The notes beneath the pieces were generated by a model. It searched no databases and had not been told where the DNA came from. It saw only the letters and a list, made by a program, of their open reading frames with translations. DNA of 12,422 nucleotides. Origin: Sphingomonas sp. GTDB lineage: Bacteria > Pseudomonadota > Alphaproteobacteria > Sphingomonadales > Sphingomonadaceae. Location: the NCBI GenBank assembly GCA_030146605.1, contig JASLBO010000043.1:1-12422 (forward strand). The letters are read 5' to 3'. Position 1 is the first letter of the stretch; each line of letters begins with the position of its first letter. Positions 7,486-12,422 of the stretch are shown one piece after another. The position numbers were made by a program, and so were the translations under genes.

Positions 7486-9575
7486 AGCAAGGCGATCTCG
7501 TCGAGCGGCAGCGTGAAGCAGATCCCGGCGCCGCCCAGCGGGCTGGCGCAGCTCCAGATCCGCCCGCCATAGGAATCGACGATGGTCCGGCAGATCGACA
7601 GGCCGATCCCTAGCCCGTTGCGATCCGCCGCGCCGAACGGTGCGAAGATATCGACCTTGTCGGGCAGGCCCTTGCCGTTGTCGGCGACGCTGACCATCAC
7701 CATCCCGGCTTTTTCGCGGTGGCTGCTGACGATCACTTGCGGCTTGTCGACATGGGCGACTGCCTGCGCGGCGTTGCGCAGGAGGTTGAGCAGCACTTGC
7801 TGGATCTGCACCTTGTCCGCGGCGACATGCCCGGTATCGGGCTCGAGCAGGACGCTGATCGCAACGCGTGCGACTGCCGGTTCGGCGACCTTGCTGAGCG
7901 CAATCGCTTCGCCGACAATGTCGTCGAGCGACGCCACTTCGCCGGTGCGGCGGTCGGAGATCATATCGCGTGCCCGCGAGATGATCTTGCCGCTGAGGCC
8001 GATCTGCCGGCTCGCCTGGCTGAGCAGCACCGCGAGCCGTTCCTGTTCGCTGAGCGAATGCTTGCTCTGCTCGGCGAGATAGCTCGCCGCGCTCAGGTAA
8101 TTGCCAGCGGCGGTGAGCGGCTGCGACAGTTCGTGTGCGATCGTCGCGGCCATCACGTTGACGGCTTCGACGCGCGTGATGTGCGCCACTTCGGCGCGGA
8201 GCTGCTCGTGCCGCCGTTCGGTGGTGATGTCCTGTTCGGTGCCGAGCAGGGTTCGCACCCGGCCGTCCGGATCGATCACCGGCGACACGCGAATCCGCAA
8301 ATGACCGACCCGGCCGTCGCCCGTCGTGTTGACGACGTCGCACTGCGCCGGCTGCTTCGTCACGATCGCGGTACGCAGCGTCTGCTCGATATCTGCCCGG
8401 CCGGCCGGGTCGTGGAAGGCGAGCGCCTGCTCGGCGCTCACGATATTATGCTCGGGATCGCGGCCGTGCATCCGGCACGCCTCGTCCGAACAGGCGAGCA
8501 GATTGCTCTTCAGATCGAGTTCCCAATCGCCCATCTTGCCGATCGCCTGTGCTTCGGAGAGGCGCTGGTTGGTTGCGGCGAGCCGCCGGATGATCGCCTC
8601 GCGGCGGCGCAGGCCGAGCCAGAAGGCCAGGGTGCCGCCGAGCAGCGCCAGCGTCAGCGCGGCGACGGTGAGGTAGAATATCCGGGTGCGGGCATAAGAC
8701 GGTGCGAACACGTCGTCGGTGCCCAGCCCGACGCTGACGAAGAGCCCGTAGCGCGGCAGCCGCCGCTGACTGAACACGCGCCGGATGCCGTCTACCGAAC
8801 TGGGACCGACATAGGTGCCCCAGGGTTCGGCGGTCTGGCGGCGCATCGCCAGCTTGCCCGCGAGGTTCTGGCCGAAGCTGATCGCGGCGCCTTCGCGCCG
8901 CGCCAGCGTCAGCCCGTCGAGGCGAACGACCGAGATCAGGTCGTGCGGCCGGAAATCGGCGCCTTCGTAGAAACGGGTCAGCCGGTCGATGGGGATGTGC
9001 AGCGCAACGATGCCGCCAAAGCCTCCGCCCGGCCGGCGGATCGCCCGCGCGAAGACGATCGCCGGCCTGGCGGCCATGCCCTGGTCGAGGGAAGGCGCGA
9101 GGAGCGGCTCGCGCGCGCCGGCGCGAAGCAGAGCGAACGCGCGGTCGCTTGCGGCCGTGGCCGCCTGGTCGGGGCGGCTCGACCATCGAACACGGCGCTC
9201 CGCGTCGATGACCTCAACCCGCGCGAACAGCGGGTCGATCGCGGCGGAATCGGTCAAGGCTCGCGGAGCGCCCGGGGGGCCCGGGGCCAGGTCGCGGTAC
9301 TGCCGTGTCAGCTGCACGGCGGCGCTGTCGGCGCGATCGAGGATGCCGGCGATGAAATGGTCATAGCCGATCGCGCGGTTGCGATTCTCGCGGATCGCAT
9401 TGGCCATCGCGCTGGCGCGCTGGACCTGCACGATCTGGATCGCGGCCACCCAGATCGCCGCGCAGATCAGCAGCGTCGCTGCCGGCAGCGCCAGCGACAA
9501 CCATCGCGGGGCGACGTGCGCCGATCCACGCAGCGGATCGCGGAACGCGGGCAGAGGAGGGGTTGTAAGCTTCAC
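7470..9575 (-). CDS. Membrane-bound sensor histidine kinase with periplasmic sensor and PAS domain
   Basis: This 701-residue kinase has TM1 at about residues 25-50, a periplasmic region of about 250 residues that looks like a PDC/Cache-type sensor (51-298), TM2 at 299-321, a short coiled linker and a PAS domain (about 340-455, GDWELDLKSN through GTEQDITTERR). The HisKA helix carries H481 in AHELSQPLTAAGNYL, the FixL-like H-box. The ATPase domain shows the N-box LNLLRNAAQA (N601), G1 DNGKG (632-636) and G2 GLGIGL (654-659). All catalytic motifs are present, so it should be active. The only in-frame start that keeps TM1 is a GTG at 9575, without a clear Shine-Dalgarno sequence. No response regulator gene is adjacent; a FixJ-like partner must be elsewhere. 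It converges on the peptide operon, and control of that operon is possible but unproven. The signal sensed is unknown. Confidence 0.95.
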   Translation of the reverse strand: MKLTTPPLPAFRDPLRGSAHVAPRWLSLALPAATLLICAAIWVAAIQIVQVQRASAMANAIRENRNRAIGYDHFIAGILDRADSAAVQLTRQYRDLAPGPPGAPRALTDSAAIDPLFARVEVIDAERRVRWSSRPDQAATAASDRAFALLRAGAREPLLAPSLDQGMAARPAIVFARAIRRPGGGFGGIVALHIPIDRLTRFYEGADFRPHDLISVVRLDGLTLARREGAAISFGQNLAGKLAMRRQTAEPWGTYVGPSSVDGIRRVFSQRRLPRYGLFVSVGLGTDDVFAPSYARTRIFYLTVAALTLALLGGTLAFWLGLRRREAIIRRLAATNQRLSEAQAIGKMGDWELDLKSNLLACSDEACRMHGRDPEHNIVSAEQALAFHDPAGRADIEQTLRTAIVTKQPAQCDVVNTTGDGRVGHLRIRVSPVIDPDGRVRTLLGTEQDITTERRHEQLRAEVAHITRVEAVNVMAATIAHELSQPLTAAGNYLSAASYLAEQSKHSLSEQERLAVLLSQASRQIGLSGKIISRARDMISDRRTGEVASLDDIVGEAIALSKVAEPAVARVAISVLLEPDTGHVAADKVQIQQVLLNLLRNAAQAVAHVDKPQVIVSSHREKAGMVMVSVADNGKGLPDKVDIFAPFGAADRNGLGIGLSICRTIVDSYGGRIWSCASPLGGAGICFTLPLDEIALLYEVA

Positions 9576-9631
9576 ACCAGAATCAGCCCGGACAGCGTCG
9601 ACGCCAAGACGGCTAAAGTACCATCTTCATT

Positions 9632-9659
9632 CTTTGTTAACTAAGTACTTGTCCCGGGA
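9632..9659 (-). promoter_or_regulatory. Palindrome cluster upstream of the kinase gene, candidate promoter/operator
   Basis: Three palindromes sit side by side: CTTTGTTAACTAAG (9632-9645, one mismatched pair), AAGTACTT (9643-9650, perfect) and TCCCGGGA (9652-9659, perfect). They lie 57-84 bases before the kinase GTG. Read on the - strand, TCGACT, a 17-base gap and TACTTA could serve as weak -35/-10 elements, with the palindromes overlapping them as expected for a repressor or activator site. No known regulator motif is recognised. Confidence 0.35.
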
Positions 9660-9814
9660 AAGCCAGTCGAACAGGGTGTTTTAAGCGATGGCCGGGGTTA
9701 CGGCGCGTTCGGAGGAAGGGGCCTCCGCCATGCTTCGGCACCAGACGGACTTGGCTGATGACGCTCCCCCAGCGGCGACGACTTTGACAGCTACCACTGA
9801 TAACGCGCTGAGAA

Positions 9815-9839
9815 GACGACGGCCGAAACCGGTCTCGTC
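9815..9839 (-). terminator. Probable terminator hairpin after ychF
   Basis: The arms GACGA and TCGTC, followed by GGCCG and CGGTC around an AAAC loop, make a ten-pair stem with one bulged base and one G-U pair. It lies 40 bases beyond the ychF stop. The run after it on the - strand is only TTCT, so intrinsic termination would be weak; it may instead stabilise the transcript end. Confidence 0.4.
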
Positions 9840-9878
9840 GCTTCGTGCGATCCTCCGCTCCGCACGCGCCGCAATGCT

Positions 9879-10979
9879 TCAGACGTTGAAGCGGAACAGC
9901 ATCACGTCGCCGTCCTGGACGATATATTCCTTGCCCTCGGAGCGCAGCTTGCCGTTGTCGCGTGCGCCGCTTTCGCCCTTGAACTGGATGTAGTCGTCAT
10001 AGGCGATGGTCTCGGCGCGGATGAAGCCGCGCTCGAAATCGGTGTGGATCTCGCCCGCGGCCTGCGGCGCCCTGGCGCCGACCTCGACCGTCCAGGCGCG
10101 CGCTTCCTTGGGCCCGACGGTGAAGAAGGTCAGCAAATGGAGCAATTTATAGCCTGCGGTGATCACGCGGGCGAGGCCGGTCTCCTCGAGCCCGAGCTCG
10201 GCGAGGAATTCGCCGCGGTCTTCGGCCGGCATCGTCGCGATCTCGGCCTCGATCGCGGCAGAGACGACGACTGCCTCCGCGCCCTCGGCCTTCGCCTTCT
10301 CGAACACCCTGGCGGAGAAGGCGTTGCCGTTGGCGGCGTCTTCCTCGTTGACGTTGCAGACATAGAGGACGGGCTTGCCGGTGAGCAATTGCGCCTGCGC
10401 GAAGACGCGGGCTTCCTCGACGTCCCTGGGCTGGGTGAGCCGGGCGGGCTTGCCTTCGCGGAGCAGGTCGAGCGCCTGGCCGAGCACCGATGCGGCGACC
10501 TTCGCCTCCTTGTCGCCCTGCGTGGCTTTCTTGGCGAAGGCGGGGACGCGCTTCTCGAGGCTTTCGAGATCGGCGAGCATCAGCTCGGTCTCGACGGTCT
10601 CGGCGTCGGCGATCGGATCGACCTTGTTATCGACATGCTGGATGTCGTCATTCTCGAAGCAGCGCAGGACATGGACGATCGCATCGACTTCGCGGATGTT
10701 GCCGAGAAACTGATTGCCAAGGCCCTCGCCCTTGCTCGCGCCGCGGACGAGCCCGGCAATGTCGACGAAGCCGAGCTGGGTCTCGATGATCTTGGCCGAT
10801 CCGGCGATCTCGGCGAGCTTGTTCAGCCGCGGATCGGGTACCGCGACGTTGCCGACATTCGGCTCGATCGTGCAGAAGGGATAGTTCGCCGCCTGCGCCG
10901 CGGCCGTTTCGGTCAGCGCATTGAAGAGCGTGGACTTGCCGACGTTCGGAAGCCCGACAATGCCGCAGCGGAAACCCAT
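9879..10979 (-). CDS. ychF: Ribosome-binding ATPase YchF (Obg family)
   Basis: This 366-residue P-loop NTPase is close to the usual length of about 363 for bacterial YchF. The G domain shows G1 GLPNVGKST (9-17), switch/G2 region NYPFCTIEPN (32-41), G3 DIAGLV (73-78) and, at the G4 position, NVNE (209-212) in place of NKxD. That substitution is the family mark that shifts specificity from GTP to ATP. A helical coiled insert occupies about 130-190, and a TGS domain follows (about 278-364, LLTFFTVGPKEARAWTV to GDVMLFRFNV). It is a cytosolic protein that binds the 70S ribosome and influences translation initiation and oxidative-stress responses. The ATG at 10979 gives the canonical MGFRCGIVGLPNVGKS start; the open frame continues upstream but has no family similarity there. 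The often-adjacent pth gene is not seen; the divergent neighbour is a DUF2236 gene. Confidence 0.98.
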   Translation of the reverse strand: MGFRCGIVGLPNVGKSTLFNALTETAAAQAANYPFCTIEPNVGNVAVPDPRLNKLAEIAGSAKIIETQLGFVDIAGLVRGASKGEGLGNQFLGNIREVDAIVHVLRCFENDDIQHVDNKVDPIADAETVETELMLADLESLEKRVPAFAKKATQGDKEAKVAASVLGQALDLLREGKPARLTQPRDVEEARVFAQAQLLTGKPVLYVCNVNEEDAANGNAFSARVFEKAKAEGAEAVVVSAAIEAEIATMPAEDRGEFLAELGLEETGLARVITAGYKLLHLLTFFTVGPKEARAWTVEVGARAPQAAGEIHTDFERGFIRAETIAYDDYIQFKGESGARDNGKLRSEGKEYIVQDGDVMLFRFNV

Positions 10980-11003
10980 GAAGCTCGATCCTGTGTCTGA
11001 AGG

Positions 11004-11049
11004 GCCGGGTGGTCCCGGCAGGTTGCGGGCTCGATAGGCGCAAAGCGCC
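11004..11049. promoter_or_regulatory. Two short hairpins in the ychF / DUF2236 divergent gap
   Basis: GCCGGG (11004-11009) and CCCGGC (11014-11019) pair perfectly around TGGT, and GGCGC (11037-11041) pairs with GCGCC (11045-11049) around AAA. Both fall in the 118-base gap between the divergent genes, so the first would lie in the ychF leader about 25 bases before its ATG. No convincing -35/-10 pair was found for either gene. Confidence 0.3.
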
Positions 11050-11097
11050 GGACTTTCCAGTGCGGAGCAAGCGGGCGTCGCGAGGCGTTGTGGCTGC

Positions 11098-11984
11098 ATG
11101 GTATTGCAGCGCATAGACTCCGCCGCCGCCCGCCTGATGGGCATAGAGGGCGTCGATTTCCGCGAGCCCGCGGGCGAGCCGGCGATGCTGCCGCCGGATT
11201 CGGTGTCATGGCGCGTGTTCCGCAATCCGGTGACGATGTATGTCGGCGGCATCGCCGCGGTGCTGCTCGAACTGGGCGAGCCGCGGGTGCGCCACGGCGT
11301 ATGGGATCATAGCAGCTTCCGGCGCGATCCGGCGGCGCGGCTGCGGCGCACCGGTCTGGCGGCGATGATCACCGTCTATGGCGCGCGCAGCCAGTTCGAG
11401 GCGCTCGCCGCACGGGTCAACCGCATGCATGCGCGCGTTCGGGGGCAAACCGACGAAGGGCGTCCCTATGTCGCCAGCGATCCCGATCTGCTGCTGTGGG
11501 TGCAGGCGACCGCGAGCTGGGCGTTCCTCGAGGCTTTTCGTCGCTATGCCGCGCCGCTCGGCCAGGCGGAGCGCGATCGCTATTATGCGGAGGCGAGGCC
11601 GGCCGCGGCGCTCTACGGAGTCGCGGCGCCGCCCGCCGACGAAGCTGCGATGCAGGCGCTGATGGCGCGGATGCGGCCGCAGCTCGAGCCGTCGCCGGTG
11701 CTCGAGGAATTGCTGGCGATCCTGCGCACCGCGGATATCCTGCCGCGTCCGCTGCGCCGGGTGCAGAAGCTCGGCGTCGACGCGGCGATCGACCTGCTTC
11801 CGCCCGCCATGCGCAGCCAGCTGGGGCTGGCGGGCTACCGGTTCGGCCGCCGCGAACGTGCGTTGCTAAAGCTGCTCGCCAAGGCGCGGGACGCTTCGAA
11901 TTGCCGTCGAGCCCCGCCCGACAGGCAGCGGCGCGCCTTGCGGGCGGCGGGCGGTACGGGCCTGCCGCATTGGCTACGTCATAG
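11098..11984 (+). CDS. DUF2236 (MpaB-like oxygenase family) protein with apparent 3' frameshift
   Basis: The translated frame from ATG 11098 matches the DUF2236/MpaB family, heme-associated putative oxygenases related to latex-clearing protein. Recognisable blocks are PDSVSWRVFRNPVTMYVGGIA (about 33-53), RHGVWDHSSFRRDPAARLRRTG (65-86), VYGARSQFEAL (93-103), RMHARV (109-114), ASDPDLLLWVQATASWAFLEAF (126-147) and a LEPSPVLEELLAIL helix. No stop follows in this frame before the window ends. Near 11850-11900, however, another frame (positions 3, 6, 9...) takes over the family's typical tail, ELPSSPARQAAARLAGGG, and ends at TAG 11982-11984. One missing base around 11880-11886 explains both facts and would give a normal 295-residue protein. 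This could be a real mutation that alters about the last 30 residues or a sequencing error. The start has only a weak GAGG 12 bases upstream; no ATG, GTG or TTG start candidate lies between the in-frame stop at 11035 and 11098. Function in this organism is unknown. Confidence 0.8.
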
Positions 11985-11998
11985 CATTGTATGGCTGC

Positions 11999-12027
11999 TT
12001 GACGCACCCCCGTTCATCTGGGGTACA
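11999..12027 (+). promoter_or_regulatory. Candidate promoter of the lipoprotein gene
   Basis: TTGACG (11999-12004) is separated by 17 bases from GGTACA (12022-12027). The spacer contains the dyad ACCCC (12006-12010) / GGGGT (12020-12024), which may be an operator. The -10 match is poor, so this is tentative. Confidence 0.3.
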
Positions 12028-12060
12028 GGGGCGCCGGGCCTTGTCAGGCATCGAGTATTC

Positions 12061-12066
12061 AAGGAG
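12061..12066 (+). promoter_or_regulatory. Strong ribosome binding site of the lipoprotein gene
   Basis: AAGGAG ends 6 bases before the ATG at 12073. It is the best Shine-Dalgarno site noted in the window. It shows that translation starts here even though the upstream DUF2236 frame is open through this point. Confidence 0.8.
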
Positions 12067-12072
12067 CAGGGA

Positions 12073-12422
12073 ATGATTCGCCGTCACATGATCATGAGCG
12101 CCGCCGCGGCGACGCTGGCGCTTGCGAGCTGCAGCGGCAGCGACGATCCCGATCCGACGCCCACGCCGACGCCGACCGGGTCTGTCACGCCGACGCCGAC
12201 CGCGTCGCCGACCTACACCGCGTTCCCGCTGGCTGCCGCGGCTTCGTTCAACACGATCAACGCCTCGACCAGCTACACCGGCGATCCGGCGGGCGCAGTG
12301 ACTTTGGGCATCGCGACCACCGAAGTGGGGCTTTCGAGCCGCGTGAGCCTGGCCACCAGCAATGCGATCACCACGGCGACCTATGTGATCAACGAAAATG
12401 GCGAGGAATCGCGCTTCGTCAA
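12073..12422 (+). CDS. Putative lipoprotein with Thr-Pro linker, 5' part
   Basis: The visible 116 codons begin with a lipoprotein signal peptide, MIRRHMIMSAAAATLALASC, whose lipobox LASC puts the lipidated Cys at position 20. A short acidic SGSDDPDP stretch follows, then a low-complexity Thr-Pro linker (about 27-43) encoded by repeated ACGCCG units, typical of a flexible tether between the membrane anchor and a folded domain. The domain start (YTAFPLAAAASFNTINAS onward) is rich in Ser, Thr and Ala, with alternating hydrophobic residues as in a beta-rich fold. I do not recognise the family. Similar lipoproteins with PTPTP tethers are common in sphingomonads. The residue after Cys is Ser, compatible with outer-membrane sorting. 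The gene runs off the window, and its frame is the same as the frameshifted DUF2236 frame upstream. Confidence 0.8.
   Translation, partial: MIRRHMIMSAAAATLALASCSGSDDPDPTPTPTPTGSVTPTPTASPTYTAFPLAAAASFNTINASTSYTGDPAGAVTLGIATTEVGLSSRVSLATSNAITTATYVINENGEESRFV

Larger units (their letters stand above)
9576..9878. other. Intergenic region between ychF and the kinase gene
   Basis: This 303-base stretch lies upstream of the kinase and downstream of ychF, both on the - strand. Bases 9615-9690 are clearly more AT-rich than the surroundings and hold a palindrome cluster (9632-9659), likely the kinase promoter/operator. A hairpin at 9815-9839 is a candidate ychF terminator. A + strand open frame (9730-9993) is judged non-coding because it shows mixed third-position use and runs 115 bases into the 3' end of ychF on the opposite strand. 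I see no RNA gene with a recognisable structure. Confidence 0.6.

Noticed and set aside
6514..8343. 609-codon open frame on the - strand
   Set aside because: It covers the M19 gene in antisense and the kinase in another frame; composition is Arg-rich and unfolded-looking.
7719..9644. 641-codon open frame on the + strand
   Set aside because: It is antisense to the kinase, whose motifs are all in the opposite strand frame.
9730..9993. Small + strand open frame (87 codons) with GGAGGAAGG upstream of its ATG
   Set aside because: Third-position use in the first half is not G/C-biased like real genes here, the product resembles nothing, and it runs 115 bases into the 3' end of ychF on the other strand.
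10044..11000. 318-codon open frame on the + strand
   Set aside because: It is the antisense shadow of ychF.
10980..11252. 91-codon upstream extension of ychF
   Set aside because: YchF proteins start at MGFRCGIVG; the extension crosses the divergent DUF2236 start and has no family similarity.
11417..12007. 196-codon open frame on the - strand
   Set aside because: It is antisense to the DUF2236 gene, with an Ala/Arg/Pro-rich composition typical of shadows.
1..12422. Mobile element, prophage, CRISPR or RNA genes
   Set aside because: I saw no transposase, integrase, terminal repeats, spaced direct repeats or tRNA-like cloverleaf sequence.

Overview
The window looks like chromosomal DNA of a high-GC alphaproteobacterium, most likely a sphingomonad (Sphingomonadaceae). 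This is inferred from the strong G/C bias at third codon positions, the large TonB-dependent receptor of sphingomonad style, the FixL-type kinase H-box (HELSQPL) and the general gene content. No rRNA, tRNA, CRISPR array, transposase or prophage gene was seen.

Region 1 (2-7485, + strand) is one tight six-gene operon, open at its left end. In order it holds the 3' end of an M19 dipeptidase, a TonB-dependent receptor, a DUF1611/DgcN-family protein (D-glutamate N-acetyltransferase family), a YkvI-like polytopic membrane protein, an exported class-C beta-lactamase-fold serine hydrolase, and a second M19 dipeptidase that is a predicted lipoprotein. The last three junctions are 4-base stop/start overlaps (GTGA, ATGA, GTGA). 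The set reads as a scavenging pathway for small peptides, probably containing D-amino acids: outer-membrane uptake, periplasmic hydrolysis by the serine hydrolase and M19 enzymes, inner-membrane import by the YkvI-like protein, and cytosolic modification of the released D-amino acid by DgcN. The pathway is inference; the family assignments are firm. A GC-rich perfect hairpin lies inside the signal-peptide coding region of the last gene and looks like a dispersed repeat absorbed into the reading frame.

Region 2 (7470-9575, - strand) is a membrane-bound sensor histidine kinase that converges on the operon and overlaps its last gene by 16 bases. It has no response regulator beside it in the window. 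Its upstream region (9576-9878) holds no convincing gene but has a cluster of palindromes and a probable terminator for the next gene.

Region 3 (9879-10979, - strand) is the housekeeping ATPase gene ychF. It is divergent, across a 118-base gap, from Region 4 (11098 to the window end, + strand). Region 4 holds a DUF2236 (MpaB-like) gene that appears to carry a one-base frameshift near its 3' end, followed by the start of a lipoprotein gene with a Thr-Pro linker. Because of the frameshift, the DUF2236 reading frame runs without a stop straight into the lipoprotein gene.
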